From positions 419,623 through 483,622 of the forward strand of contig NZ_BMCM01000003.1 in the NCBI RefSeq assembly GCF_014635185.1: a stretch of DNA of 64,000 nucleotides, given 5' to 3'. The stretch comes from Microbacterium murale. GTDB taxonomy: Bacteria > Actinomycetota > Actinomycetes > Actinomycetales > Microbacteriaceae. This document shows, one piece after another, positions 25,402 through 36,035 of this stretch. The notes under the pieces are model-generated. The model had not been told where the DNA came from. It made no database searches and saw nothing but the letters and a program-made list of their open reading frames with translations. The position numbers were made by a program, and so were the translations under genes. Position 1 is the stretch's first letter. Each line of letters starts with the position of its first letter.

Positions 25402-27021
25402 TCAGACCTCGGTGATCTCGATCGAGCGCATGACCTTGGCGTCGATCGCTTCGCCCACCTCTGCCAACAGCTCTTCCGGCACACGCGAGTCGACGGTGAG
25501 CACGGTGAGCGCCTGGCCGCCGGCTTCACGACGCGCGACCTGCATGCCGGCGATGTTGATCCCCGCCTCGCCGAACTTCCGACCGTAGACCGCGACGATA
25601 CCGGGGCGATCGGTGTACTGCATCACGATGTGGTGCGTCTCGATCGGCACCTCGATGTCGTGGCCGTTGATCCCGACGATCTTCTGCACCATGCGGGTGC
25701 CGGCGAGTGTGCCGGCGACGGTGAGCACGGTGCCGTCGGCGAGGGCGCCGCGCAGAGTGGTCAGGTTGCGGTACTCGGGGCTCTCCTTCTCGACGATCAG
25801 GCGCGCTTCGATGCCGCGCTGCTCGGCGAACAGCGGAGCATTCACGTACGAGACGTTCTCACTGACGACGTTGGAGAGCACCCCCTTGAGGGCGGCCAGA
25901 CGGTAGACGCTCACGTCGTAGTCGGCCAGTTCGCCGCGCACCTCGATGTCGAGGCTGGTCAGAGCCGACGTGGTCAGACCGCTGAAGATCTGGCCCAGCT
26001 TCTCGACCAGCGCGATACCGGGGCGCACGAACGGGTCGATCACACCTCCGGCGACGTTGACGGCATCCGGAACCAAGTCGCCCTCGAGGGCGAGCTTGAC
26101 CGAACGCGCGACCGAGACACCGGCCTTTTCCTGCGCTTCCTCGGTCGAGGCCCCCAGGTGCGGGGTGACGATGACATTGGGCAGCTCCAGCAGCCCACGG
26201 GCCGAGCCGCCCTCTACCGGCGGCTCGGAGGTGAACACGTCGAGGCCCGCCCCGGCGATCTCACCGGCCACCAGCGCTTCGCGGAGCGAAGCCTCGTCGA
26301 TCAGGCCGCCACGGGCGACATTGACGACGTATGCCGTCTTCTTCATGGCCTTGAACTGCTCGGCGCCGATCATGCCGGTCGTCTCCGGCGTCTTCGGCAT
26401 GTGGATGGTGAGGAAGTCAGCCTCGGCGACGAGCTCATCGAGAGTGCGCAGCTCGACGCCGAGCTGCTGAGCGCGTGCGCTGGTGACGTAGGGATCGAAG
26501 GCGACGACCTTCATGCCGAAACCCTGCATACGGGCGGCGACAAGTGCTCCGATCCGGCCGAGGCCGACGATGCCGAGCGTCTTCTCGAAGAGCTCGGTGC
26601 CGGTGTAGGCGCTGCGCTTCCACTGTCCGGCGGCCAGCGAGGCGTGCGCGGCCGGCACGTGGCGGGCGAGGCTGAGGATGTGGCCGCAGGTGAGTTCAGC
26701 GGCGGAGATGATGTTCGAGGTGGGCGCATTCACGACCATGACGCCGGCCTTGGTGGATGCCTGGATGTCGACGTTGTCGAGTCCGACGCCGGCGCGTGCG
26801 ACGACCTTCAGCTTCGGCGCGTGGCTGAGCGCCTCGGCGTCGATCTTCGTCGCGGAACGCACGAGCACGGCATCCGCGTCGGCCAGCGAGGAGAACAGCG
26901 CCTCGCGATCCGTGCCGTCGACCTGACGGACGTCGAAGTCGGGGCCGAGGGCCTCGATCGTGGCGGGCGAGAGAACTTCAGCAATGAGCACGACGGGCTT
27001 CGGCGCGGTTGTCTTCGGCAC
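25402..27021 (-). CDS. serA: D-3-phosphoglycerate dehydrogenase
   Basis: 539 residues from the GTG at 27021, chosen because AAGGA lies 7 bases ahead; an upstream ATG frame is poorly conserved. The NAD-binding fold is seen at GLGRIGALVAARMQGFG, catalytic residues at NVARGGLIDE and TPHLGASTEEAQ, and then the intervening ASB domain and a C-terminal ACT domain (VMQYTDRPGIVAVYG onward). This long three-domain form is the actinobacterial type, inhibited by serine through the ACT/ASB domains. It makes the first step from 3-phosphoglycerate to serine. Confidence 0.97.
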   Translation of the reverse strand: MPKTTAPKPVVLIAEVLSPATIEALGPDFDVRQVDGTDREALFSSLADADAVLVRSATKIDAEALSHAPKLKVVARAGVGLDNVDIQASTKAGVMVVNAPTSNIISAAELTCGHILSLARHVPAAHASLAAGQWKRSAYTGTELFEKTLGIVGLGRIGALVAARMQGFGMKVVAFDPYVTSARAQQLGVELRTLDELVAEADFLTIHMPKTPETTGMIGAEQFKAMKKTAYVVNVARGGLIDEASLREALVAGEIAGAGLDVFTSEPPVEGGSARGLLELPNVIVTPHLGASTEEAQEKAGVSVARSVKLALEGDLVPDAVNVAGGVIDPFVRPGIALVEKLGQIFSGLTTSALTSLDIEVRGELADYDVSVYRLAALKGVLSNVVSENVSYVNAPLFAEQRGIEARLIVEKESPEYRNLTTLRGALADGTVLTVAGTLAGTRMVQKIVGINGHDIEVPIETHHIVMQYTDRPGIVAVYGRKFGEAGINIAGMQVARREAGGQALTVLTVDSRVPEELLAEVGEAIDAKVMRSIEITEV

Positions 27022-27146
27022 AGAGGATCCTTCGGGGTGAGCGTGAGTACGCGCGGGTGGGATCGATGCGCCGCACACCGTCGGGGCGCGATCGTCTCCA
27101 CACTACCCGAGGGCGCGCGTCGCCCCGTGCCGTGTGACGGGGATGA

Positions 27147-27482
27147 TCAGAGTGAGAGGAACGAGGTGGTCAGCATGCTCAGCGCCGCGACGTTCATCCA
27201 GAACACGGCGACGAGGGCCAGCCCTGCGATCATGGCGATCGTGAGTTCGCCTGCGGTGCGGCGGCGGGCCAGCACGTAGACGATGACGAACACGAGGATC
27301 GGGAACAGCACCGAGAAGATGAGCACGAACCACCCGTACGCATTGATCCCGGCCGGAGCGACCGTGAACGTGTACGACAGGGCGTTCCAGACGGCGTAGG
27401 CGTAGAAGAGGCCCGCGATGCCGACGATGATGCTCTTCCACAGGCCGAGCGGCTGCTTCGCGCCGACGATGTTCTCGGTCAT
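27147..27482 (-). CDS. Small membrane protein of unknown function
   Basis: 111 residues from the ATG at 27482, overlapping the stop of the upstream gene by 4 bases. Three or so membrane helices are visible (about 17-37, 47-70 and 78-101). There is no motif I recognise. It is translated together with the next membrane protein and lies just upstream of the region before serA. It may form a small membrane complex with its partner. Confidence 0.7.
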   Translation of the reverse strand: MTENIVGAKQPLGLWKSIIVGIAGLFYAYAVWNALSYTFTVAPAGINAYGWFVLIFSVLFPILVFVIVYVLARRRTAGELTIAMIAGLALVAVFWMNVAALSMLTTSFLSL

Positions 27483-27961
27483 GCGCCCACCGCCCCTGTC
27501 ATCACGAACGGCCAGGGCACGAGCAGCAGCACACCGCCGAGAAGTCCGACAACCCGAACCCAGGTCGCCGATGCTCTTGTCAGCACCCACACCGCGCAGA
27601 ACCACAGCGCAGGAGCCAGCACGGCCGCCCACAGGGCGACCTGGTACATCACATCGGGGATGAGGAACATCGCGCTGCTCTGCAGCGTCAGCCCGCCGAT
27701 GATCCAGCCGACCGTGTACAGCAGGTAGATACCGCCGACTATGCCGAGGAGCAGCAGCATGGGTGTGCTGAGGGGCGGCTTGTCGGCAGGATCAAGGATG
27801 GTCCCGTCCTCACGGATGCGGCCCACCGTCTCACTGCGCTTGCCGATCGCGTTCCAGCCGCGCGGCAGCGCCGCCTTCTGCTCCGGCTCCGCAGCGGGCT
27901 TCTGTGTCGGCCGATCGTCATCGCCCTCCCAGGTGAGAGCGTCGTCAGCATCCGATGTCAT
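27479..27961 (-). CDS. Membrane protein of unknown function
   Basis: 160 residues from the ATG at 27961 (MTSDADDALTW), chosen because the longer frame overlaps the divergent gene. A hydrophilic, acidic N-terminus of about 65 residues is followed by three membrane helices (about 70-92, 100-125 and 130-155). No family recognised. It is the first gene of a pair with the 111-residue membrane protein and is divergent, 70 bases apart, from another membrane protein gene. Confidence 0.72.
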   Translation of the reverse strand: MTSDADDALTWEGDDDRPTQKPAAEPEQKAALPRGWNAIGKRSETVGRIREDGTILDPADKPPLSTPMLLLLGIVGGIYLLYTVGWIIGGLTLQSSAMFLIPDVMYQVALWAAVLAPALWFCAVWVLTRASATWVRVVGLLGGVLLLVPWPFVMTGAVGA

Positions 27962-28031
27962 GACCCCAGCGTAGCGAGCCCCCATGGTGCCCGATATGCT
28001 CAGGGCGTTCACAGAAAAAGGGGGAGCCATC

Positions 28032-28976
28032 GTGGCTGAGCGCAACGAGAAGGCCGTCGCATCGTCGGCAGCGAACGCCGACGGCACAGCCGCATCCGGC
28101 TGGAAGCCGACGGCGGGCTCGAAGCAGAAGGCCACGACGCTGCGGTGGATCGCCGCTGCGCTCTGGTTCATCGCCATCGCGGCCGAGGCCGTCGCGATCT
28201 TCTGGCTGCTCCGTCAGCGTGAGTTCGTCGGCGAGGACGGCGGACTCGTCCGCAACCCCGACACCGGCCTGCTCGAGGAGCAGAACGTCACGGCGCAGTT
28301 CCCGCAGTGGGCGTTCATCACGCTCATCGTGGCGCTCGTGATCATCGCGGCGCTGTCGATCACGGGGTCCTTTCTCTGGAAGAAGGCGAACCGCCTCGAC
28401 CCGGCGAAGAAGTCAGACAAGGCGCGCTTCTTCGTGCAGAACCAGCTCGGCGCCATCATCGCCGTGGTCGCGTTCCTGCCGCTCATCATCCTCATCTTCC
28501 TGAACAAGGACATGGACAAGGGTCAGAAGACCACGGCAGGGATCATCGGCGTCGTCCTCGCCGTCGTGGCCGTCGCGCTCGGCATCGACTACAACCCGCC
28601 GTCCGTCGAGCAGTACACGGCCGACCAGTCGACCGTCATCCAGCTGCTGGGTCAGGACGAGGTGGTCTGGGTCGACGGCGGCGCCGTCTATCACGTCTGC
28701 GACGAAGTCTCCGATATCCAGACCGGAAGCGAGAAGCGCACCGGCACCACCGCCGAAGCGGTTGAGGCAGGCAAGATCCGCCTCACGCTGAAGTTCGCCT
28801 CGGAGTTGAACACCTGCGGGCTGGCCGTGCCGGAGAACGCCGACGAGATCGCCGATGCTCTGCGCGAGATCCAGGGCGGCGCCACCGACACGCTTCTACC
28901 GGCGCCGGTGTGGGCGGACCCGGCTGACGCGCCGATCCAAGTGGAGGATGCCGCACCGGAGTCCGACTCCGAGTAG
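28032..28976 (+). CDS. Membrane protein with extracytoplasmic C-terminal domain, unknown function
   Basis: 314 residues from the GTG at 28032, which has GGGGAG 5 bases upstream. Helices lie near 38-58, 95-118, 140-160 and 166-186. They are followed by a C-terminal soluble part of about 125 residues with two Cys (VYHVCDEV and LNTCGLAVP) that could form a disulfide, and an acidic tail. I know of similar conserved hypothetical proteins in Microbacterium but no function. The stop is 2 bases from the stop of the convergent GntR gene. Confidence 0.75.
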   Translation: MAERNEKAVASSAANADGTAASGWKPTAGSKQKATTLRWIAAALWFIAIAAEAVAIFWLLRQREFVGEDGGLVRNPDTGLLEEQNVTAQFPQWAFITLIVALVIIAALSITGSFLWKKANRLDPAKKSDKARFFVQNQLGAIIAVVAFLPLIILIFLNKDMDKGQKTTAGIIGVVLAVVAVALGIDYNPPSVEQYTADQSTVIQLLGQDEVVWVDGGAVYHVCDEVSDIQTGSEKRTGTTAEAVEAGKIRLTLKFASELNTCGLAVPENADEIADALREIQGGATDTLLPAPVWADPADAPIQVEDAAPESDSE

Positions 28977-28978
28977 GA

Positions 28979-29635
28979 CTACTCCCCCAGCGCCTCCACG
29001 AGACGCTCCTCGGCCGAGCCGAGGTGAGCAGCCAGCAACGCGGCCGCATGATCGCCATCGCCGGCGGCGACAGCATCCAGCATCTCGGCGTGTTGAGCGG
29101 CGATGACCGCGGCGTCGAGAAGCCGCCTTCCCTGCACCTGAGCCATGCACAGGCGCACCTCGTCGAGCACGCTGCGATACATGCGCGACGTGCGCACACT
29201 GTCGATCCCGTCGATCAGTGCGGTGTGGAAGCGCAGGTCGGGGTCGACGGTCTCCTGGCTCGGGCCCGCCGGCATCCGCAGCATCTCGGCGTTGGCGTCG
29301 GATGCCGCGCTCGGCACAGTCCTCGCCGCGGCCAGTTCACGCAGCGCCGCGCTCTCCAGCCTCGTGCGCGTGCGGTAGACGTCGCGCACCATCTCGGGGT
29401 CGATCGCGATGACGCGGGCGCTGCGGTGCGCGGTCCGGACAAGCAGCCCGGCGGCGACGAGCTGCTCGATCGCAGCCTTCGCGCTGGGCCTGGCCACGCC
29501 GAACAACTCCGACACCTTCGCCTCGGTCAGCGGCGTGTCCGCCGAGATCTCCCCGGCGAGGATGCGTACGCGCAGCTGAAGCGTGACGGCGTCGACGATG
29601 CCGACGACTCCGAGCGAACGGTCAACGAGGGTCAT
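28979..29635 (-). CDS. GntR-family (FadR/FCD subfamily) transcriptional regulator
   Basis: 218 residues. The N-terminal winged helix LTEAKVSELFGVARPSAKAAIEQL lies near 36-59. The C-terminal FCD ligand-binding domain contains the Asp/His pattern (LRFHTALIDGI; AQHAEMLDAVAAGDGDHAAALLAAHL) that binds a metal and small carboxylates. It is divergent from the FAD/Fe-S dehydrogenase gene and very probably represses it through the TTGTCTGACAA site between them. By analogy with LldR and related regulators, lactate or glycolate is a likely effector. Confidence 0.88.
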   Translation of the reverse strand: MTLVDRSLGVVGIVDAVTLQLRVRILAGEISADTPLTEAKVSELFGVARPSAKAAIEQLVAAGLLVRTAHRSARVIAIDPEMVRDVYRTRTRLESAALRELAAARTVPSAASDANAEMLRMPAGPSQETVDPDLRFHTALIDGIDSVRTSRMYRSVLDEVRLCMAQVQGRRLLDAAVIAAQHAEMLDAVAAGDGDHAAALLAAHLGSAEERLVEALGE

Positions 29636-29673
29636 GATCCCCAGCCTAAGCGAGACTAGACTTCTCAGTAATC

Positions 29674-29684
29674 TTGTCTGACAA
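29674..29684. promoter_or_regulatory. FadR/LldR-type operator
   Basis: TTGTC-T-GACAA is a perfect palindrome. It matches the GntR-FadR subfamily pattern (TNGTN(0-3)ACNA). It lies 39 bases from the gntR start and 14 bases ahead of the GTG of the dehydrogenase, over the likely start site of transcription. Confidence 0.75.
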
Positions 29685-29697
29685 CTTTAGGAGCTTC

Positions 29698-32547
29698 GTG
29701 TCGACGACACTCGCGCATCCGCTGGACCCCGCCCTGCTGGGCGCGGACACCACGCTCAGCTCACGATCGATCGACCGGTTCGCGCGCGCCCACGATGCAT
29801 CGCACTACCTGCTCATCCCGGATGCCGTGCTCACACCTGCAGATGCCGAAGGCGTGGCCGGTGCGTTCGCCGCTGTGCGCGCGGCCGGACGCACGCTGAC
29901 ATTCCGATCCGGGGGCACGAGCCTGTCCGGGCAGGCCGTCTCGGGCGACATCCTGGTGGACACGCGCAGCAGTTTCCGCGGCATCCGGGTCGAAGACGAC
30001 GGACGCGCGATCCGCGTCGGCCCCGGTGCGACTGTGCGCCAGGTGAACACCCGTCTCGCCCGTTACCGCCGCAAGCTCGGCCCCGACCCCGCGAGCGAGA
30101 TCGCGTGCACGATCGGCGGCGTGGTCGCGAACAACTCCAGCGGTATGGCGTGCGGTGTGACGGAGAACTCCTACCAGACCGTCGAATCGCTGCTGCTGGT
30201 GCTGCCGAGCGGCACGATCATCGACACCGGCGCTCCCGACGCGCTGTCGCAGCTGCGGTCGTCGGAACCGGAGATCGCCGATGGTCTTCTCGCCCTTCGC
30301 GAGCGTCTGCTCGCCTCCCCCGACGATGCGGCATACGTCCGGCAGCAGTTCTCGATGAAGAACACCATGGGCTACGGGCTCAACTCCCTGCTCGACTTCG
30401 ACGACCCCGTGCGCATTCTCGAGCACCTCGTGATCGGCTCGGAGGGGACCCTGGCGTTCGTCGCCGAAGCCCGTTTCCGCACGATCGAGATCCGTCCGCA
30501 GATCGCGACCGGGCTGCTCGTGTTCGAGACCCTCGCGGACGCCATGGCTGCGCTGCCCGGTCTGGCCCGGCCGGGATTCGCCGGGCAGGGTCTCGCGACG
30601 ATCGAGCTGATGGATGCTGCATCCCTCCGTGTCGCGCAAGGGCTCAGCGATGTTCCGGATGCCATCGCTGGCATAGATGTGCACGGCCATGCCGCTCTGC
30701 TCGTGGAGGTGCACGCATCCAGCGTCGAGGAGCTCGCGGAGGCGAGCGAAGAGGCGCTCAACGAGTTCGGCGCACTGCCCCTGGCAGTCCCGCCGACGCT
30801 CACGACGGATGCCGCGGAGCGGGCGTCGCTGTGGACGGTGCGCAAGGGCCTCTACACGGCGGTGGCGGGCGCCCGGCCGTCCGGCACCACCGCTCTGCTG
30901 GAAGATATCGTCGTTCCAGTCGATCGACTGCTCACGACCTGCGAGCGACTGATCGCGCTGTTCGCGAAGCACGATTATGAAGGTTCAGTGATCTTCGGCC
31001 ATGCCAAGGACGGCAACGTCCACTTCCTGCTCAACGAGCGTTTCGACGATCCGGCCAGTGTCGCGCGGTATCGCCTGTTCACGGCCGATCTCGTCGACCT
31101 CGTGCTGGCGCAGGGCGGATCGTTGAAGGCCGAGCACGGCACTGGGCGGATCATGGCGCCGTTCGTCAGACGTCAGTACGGCGATTTCCTGACCGACATC
31201 ATGTGGGACCTCAAGCGTCTGATCGATCCGGACGGCATCCTGAATCCGGGCGTCGTCCTCTCCGACGATGACGAGTCGTACCTGCACGACCTCAAGCGCG
31301 TGCCGACCGTCGAGAGCGAAGTGGACCGCTGTGTGGAATGCGGATACTGCGAGCCGACGTGTCCGAGCAAGGACATCACGCTCACTCCTCGCCAGCGCAT
31401 CGTGCTGCGCCGCGACATGGCCTGGGCAGAGGAACAGGGCGACATCGAGCTGCTGAAGGATCTGCGGGCAGACTACGACTACGAGGGCGTGCAGACCTGC
31501 GCTGTCGACGGCATGTGCGCCGTCGCGTGCCCGGTCGATATCAACACCGGAGACCTTGTGCGGCGATTGCGCGCCGAGGAGGCCTCGAAGATCGAGGACG
31601 GCGTGTGGGACGTCGCAGCGAAGAGCTGGGGCGCGGTGACCCGGATCGGCGGGATGGTGCTGACGGTCGCGGATGCGCTGCCTGCTCCGCTGGTGACGGG
31701 CGTCACCCGCCTGGGCCGCGCCGTCGTGGGTGCCGAGACGATGCCGCTCTACGACGGCGGACTCCCCCGAGGCGGGACGAAAGCGCCCCGCCCGACAGCG
31801 TCCGCAGACGCGCAGGCCGTGTTCTTCGGCGCCTGCATCGGGACGATGTTCGGTCCGGAGGGCGACGGCCACGGTTCGCGTGAGGCGTTGAGTGCGCTGC
31901 TGGATCGTGCTGGCATCCCTGTCGTCATCCCGGATGATGCCGGTGGGCTGTGCTGTGGAACGCCATGGAAGTCGAAGGGGCATCTGTCGGGCTACGACCG
32001 GATGACCGAGCGGGTTCTCGCCTCCCTGTGGGAAGCGAGTCGTCACGGCCAGCTGCCGGTCGTCTGCGACGCGGCGTCGTGCACGGAGGGGCTGCACGTG
32101 ATGCTGTCGAAGTCGCTGGCCGAGTATCCGGAGTACGCCGCGCTCCGCATCGAGGATGCCACGACCTACGTCGCCCGAGAGGTGCTCCCCCGCGTCGCTG
32201 TCTCGCGGAAGCTCGACTCGATCGCCGTGCATCCGACGTGTTCGACGACCGCGCTCGGTGCGACGGGCGCGCTCACGGCGCTCGCTGATGCTGTCGCCGA
32301 CGAGGTCTACGTGCCAGACGGGTGGGGATGCTGCGCCTTCGCCGGCGACCGAGGGATGCTGCACCCGGAGCTCACCGAGAGCGCCACGGCCGTGGAATCC
32401 GCCGAGGTGTCGGCTGCGGATGCTGCGCGTGACGGCTTCGACGCCTTCGTCTCGGCGAACCGCACCTGCGAGATCGGCATGACCCGCGCCACCGGCAAGC
32501 CCTACCGCCACGTGATCGAGGTGCTGGAGGAACTCACGCGCCCCTGA
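29698..32547 (+). CDS. FAD-binding, Fe-S-containing D-lactate-type dehydrogenase (Dld-II-like fusion)
   Basis: 949 residues from the GTG at 29698 (AGGAG 4 bases ahead); the TTG at 29674 is inside the operator and rejected. It opens with an FAD_binding_4 domain (FRSGGTSLSGQAVSGDILVD; EIACTIGGVVANNSSGMACG) and an FAD-oxidase C domain ending in GRIMAPFVRRQ and IDPDGILNPGV. Two 4Fe-4S clusters follow near 543-615 (CVECGYCEPTCPS; CAVDGMCAVACPV). The C-terminal CCG domains contain GGLCCGTPWKSKG and WGCCAFAGDRGML. It probably oxidises D-lactate or another 2-hydroxy acid at the membrane face and passes electrons to the quinone or cytochrome chain. It is regulated by the divergent GntR. Confidence 0.9.
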   Translation: MSTTLAHPLDPALLGADTTLSSRSIDRFARAHDASHYLLIPDAVLTPADAEGVAGAFAAVRAAGRTLTFRSGGTSLSGQAVSGDILVDTRSSFRGIRVEDDGRAIRVGPGATVRQVNTRLARYRRKLGPDPASEIACTIGGVVANNSSGMACGVTENSYQTVESLLLVLPSGTIIDTGAPDALSQLRSSEPEIADGLLALRERLLASPDDAAYVRQQFSMKNTMGYGLNSLLDFDDPVRILEHLVIGSEGTLAFVAEARFRTIEIRPQIATGLLVFETLADAMAALPGLARPGFAGQGLATIELMDAASLRVAQGLSDVPDAIAGIDVHGHAALLVEVHASSVEELAEASEEALNEFGALPLAVPPTLTTDAAERASLWTVRKGLYTAVAGARPSGTTALLEDIVVPVDRLLTTCERLIALFAKHDYEGSVIFGHAKDGNVHFLLNERFDDPASVARYRLFTADLVDLVLAQGGSLKAEHGTGRIMAPFVRRQYGDFLTDIMWDLKRLIDPDGILNPGVVLSDDDESYLHDLKRVPTVESEVDRCVECGYCEPTCPSKDITLTPRQRIVLRRDMAWAEEQGDIELLKDLRADYDYEGVQTCAVDGMCAVACPVDINTGDLVRRLRAEEASKIEDGVWDVAAKSWGAVTRIGGMVLTVADALPAPLVTGVTRLGRAVVGAETMPLYDGGLPRGGTKAPRPTASADAQAVFFGACIGTMFGPEGDGHGSREALSALLDRAGIPVVIPDDAGGLCCGTPWKSKGHLSGYDRMTERVLASLWEASRHGQLPVVCDAASCTEGLHVMLSKSLAEYPEYAALRIEDATTYVAREVLPRVAVSRKLDSIAVHPTCSTTALGATGALTALADAVADEVYVPDGWGCCAFAGDRGMLHPELTESATAVESAEVSAADAARDGFDAFVSANRTCEIGMTRATGKPYRHVIEVLEELTRP

Positions 32548-32551
32548 AACG

Positions 32552-32583
32552 AGGACGGGCACCCCCGAGGGGATGCCCGTCCT
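32552..32583. terminator. Bidirectional terminator between dld-like gene and ilvC
   Basis: A stem AGGACGGGCA/TGCCCGTCCT of 10 bp with a GC-rich inner loop. It lies 5 bases after the plus-strand stop and 17 bases from the ilvC stop. T-runs are short. Confidence 0.7.
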
Positions 32584-32599
32584 GATGAAGTGCAGTGCA

Positions 32600-33661
<1,062 letters not shown>

Positions 33662-33671
33662 TCAGATGTGG

Positions 33672-34181
33672 TCAGCCGCGCAGGACGCGCTCGGTGATGC
33701 TCTTGCCGCCTCGTCCGATGGCGAGCAGGCCCGACTGCGAGAGTTCCTTGATGCCGAACGGCTCCAGGGCTCGCAGGATCGCGTCGACCTTGCCTCTGTC
33801 GCCGGTGACCTCGATCACCACGGCATCCGAGGCGTAGTCGACGACCGAGGCGCGGAACAGGTTCACGATCTCGATCACGTTCGAGCGGGTGGCGTTGTCC
33901 GTGCGCACCTTGACCAGCACATGATGGCGCTGCACGGACGTGGCGAAGTCGAGCTCGACGATCTTGATCACGTTGATCAGCTTGTTGAGCTGCTTCGTCA
34001 CCTGCTCGAGCGGCAACTGGTCGACGTCGACGACGACCGTGATGCGGGACACCCCCGGCACCTCGGTCACGCCGACGGCGAGGGACTCGATGTTGAAGCC
34101 GCGGCGGGCGAAGAGCCCGGCGACGCGCGTCAGGAGACCTGGCGTGTCCTCGACGAGGAGACTCAGTACGTGGGTCGACAT
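33672..34181 (-). CDS. ilvN: Acetolactate synthase, small (regulatory) subunit
   Basis: 169 residues. The N-terminal ACT domain reads HVLSLLVEDTPGLLTRVAGL and RGFNIESLAVG. It binds valine and gives feedback inhibition of the IlvB catalytic subunit; the C-terminal domain is the ALS_ss_C type. It starts 3 bases after the ilvB stop, so the subunits are coupled. Confidence 0.97.
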   Translation of the reverse strand: MSTHVLSLLVEDTPGLLTRVAGLFARRGFNIESLAVGVTEVPGVSRITVVVDVDQLPLEQVTKQLNKLINVIKIVELDFATSVQRHHVLVKVRTDNATRSNVIEIVNLFRASVVDYASDAVVIEVTGDRGKVDAILRALEPFGIKELSQSGLLAIGRGGKSITERVLRG

Positions 34182-34184
34182 GGC

Positions 34185-35987
34185 TCAGATCTCCTCATCG
34201 AACGTGGGCGCATGATCGCGTGCGTATTGGACGTAGCTGTTGCTGACGCCCTGCGGCACCATCGGCCACACCATGGCGTCAGCCGAGACGACGAAGTCGA
34301 TCACGACTGGTCGGTCGTTGGTCTCCAACGCCAGTGTGATCGCGGCATCCACGTCCTCTTCCTTCTCCACCCGGATGGCGAGGCAGCCGTATGCCTCGGC
34401 GAGCTTGACGAAGTCGGGGATGCGGACCGTGCCGTGACCGGTGTTCAGGTCGGTGTTGGAATGACGTCCGTCGTAGAACAGCGTCTGCCACTGACGGACC
34501 ATGCCCAACGAGGAGTTGTTGATGATCGCGACCTTGATCGGGATGTTGTTGATCGCGCAGGTGGCGAGCTCCTGATTGGTCATCTGGAAGCATCCGTCGC
34601 CATCGATCGACCACACGACGCGGTCGGGCTCGGCGACCTTGGCGCCCATCGCGGCCGGAACCGAGTAGCCCATGGTGCCTGCACCACCGGAGTTCAACCA
34701 GGCGTTCGGACGCTCGTACTTGATGAACTGCGCGGCCCACATCTGGTGCTGTCCGACGCCGGCGACGTAGATGCCCTCCGGACCGGTGAGCTCACCGATC
34801 CGCTGGATGACGTGCTGCGGGGCGAGCAGGCCGTCCTCCGTGGGCGAGAACCCGAGCGGGAACTCCTCGCGCAGTCCGTCCAGGTACGACCACCATTCCG
34901 CGATGTCCGGCTTCGTGGTGCCGACGGCTCCGCGGAACGCGGCATCCAGGTCGATCAGCACGTCGCGGACGTCGCCGACGATCGGCACATCCGCGTTGCG
35001 GATCTTCGAGATCTCGGCCGGATCGATGTCGACGTGCACGACCTTCGCATTCGGTGCGAAGTCCGCCGCCTTACCGGTGACCCGGTCATCGAATCGTGCG
35101 CCGAGCGCGACGATGAGGTCGGACTCCTGCAATGCGAGCACGGCGGGCACCGTGCCGTGCATGCCCGGCATGCCGAGATGCTGCTGGTGCGAGTCGGGGA
35201 AGACTCCACGTGCCATCAGTGTCGTCACGACCGGAGCGTTGGTCGACTCGGCGAGGGCGAGGAGCTCTGCCGCGGCGCGACCGCGGACGACGCCGCCGCC
35301 GACGTAGAGCACCGGCTTCTTCGCCTCGGCGAGCAGTGCGGCGGCCGCCTGGATCTGCTTGCCGTGGGCCTTGGTCACCGGACGGTAGCCCGGCAGGTCG
35401 ACCTTGGGCGGCCAGACGAACGGCGCGGACTTCTGCTGCGCGTCCTTCGTGATGTCCACGAGCACAGGACCGGGTCGCCCCGTCGAGGCGACCTCGAACG
35501 CCGCGGCGAGGGCACTGGGGATGTCCTCCGGATGCTTGACGAGGAAGGAGTGCTTCGTCACCGGCATCGTGATGCCGACGATGTCGGCCTCCTGGAACGC
35601 ATCCGTTCCCATCAGGTGGCTGAACACCTGGCCCGTGATGGCCACCAGCGGCACCGAGTCCATGTAGGCGTCCGCGATCGCGGTCACGAGGTTGGTGGCG
35701 CCGGGACCCGACGTCGCGATCGCCACGCCCACGCGGCCGCTTGCCGATGCGTAGCCCTCTGCCGCGTGGCCGGCACCCTGCTCGTGACGGACGAGGATGT
35801 GCCGGACGGTGTCATCGTCGAGCAGCGGGTCGTAGACGGGCATGATCGTCCCGCCTGGGATGCCGAACACATCGGTGACGCCGAGGAGCCCGAGAGCGCG
35901 GACGACGGCTTCAGCCCCCGTGATCTCCGGAGCAGCAGCCTTCTGGGACGGTGGCCGTGGAACGGCCGAAACAGAATCAGCAGTCAT
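34185..35987 (-). CDS. ilvB: Acetolactate synthase, large (catalytic) subunit
   Basis: 600 residues. The ThDP-enzyme domains run in order: N-terminal PYR domain with [12 protein letters not shown] and the catalytic Glu in [13 protein letters not shown], a central FAD-binding domain ([13 protein letters not shown]), and a PP domain with the ThDP motif [13 protein letters not shown] ... INN. It condenses pyruvate (or pyruvate with 2-oxobutyrate) to acetolactate. It lies 48 bases after ilvD and just before ilvN. No leader peptide or attenuator fits in the 48-base gap. Confidence 0.98.
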   Translation of the reverse strand: MTADSVSAVPRPPSQKAAAPEITGAEAVVRALGLLGVTDVFGIPGGTIMPVYDPLLDDDTVRHILVRHEQGAGHAAEGYASASGRVGVAIATSGPGATNLVTAIADAYMDSVPLVAITGQVFSHLMGTDAFQEADIVGITMPVTKHSFLVKHPEDIPSALAAAFEVASTGRPGPVLVDITKDAQQKSAPFVWPPKVDLPGYRPVTKAHGKQIQAAAALLAEAKKPVLYVGGGVVRGRAAAELLALAESTNAPVVTTLMARGVFPDSHQQHLGMPGMHGTVPAVLALQESDLIVALGARFDDRVTGKAADFAPNAKVVHVDIDPAEISKIRNADVPIVGDVRDVLIDLDAAFRGAVGTTKPDIAEWWSYLDGLREEFPLGFSPTEDGLLAPQHVIQRIGELTGPEGIYVAGVGQHQMWAAQFIKYERPNAWLNSGGAGTMGYSVPAAMGAKVAEPDRVVWSIDGDGCFQMTNQELATCAINNIPIKVAIINNSSLGMVRQWQTLFYDGRHSNTDLNTGHGTVRIPDFVKLAEAYGCLAIRVEKEEDVDAAITLALETNDRPVVIDFVVSADAMVWPMVPQGVSNSYVQYARDHAPTFDEEI

Positions 35988-36035
35988 GTCTTTCCTTGGT
36001 GATCTGAGAAGTCGTCAGCAATCAGCCGACGAGGA

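Noticed and set aside
29674-29697. TTG start eight codons upstream for the FAD/Fe-S dehydrogenase
   Set aside because: The TTG is the first half of the palindromic operator and has no ribosome site; GTG at 29698 follows AGGAG.
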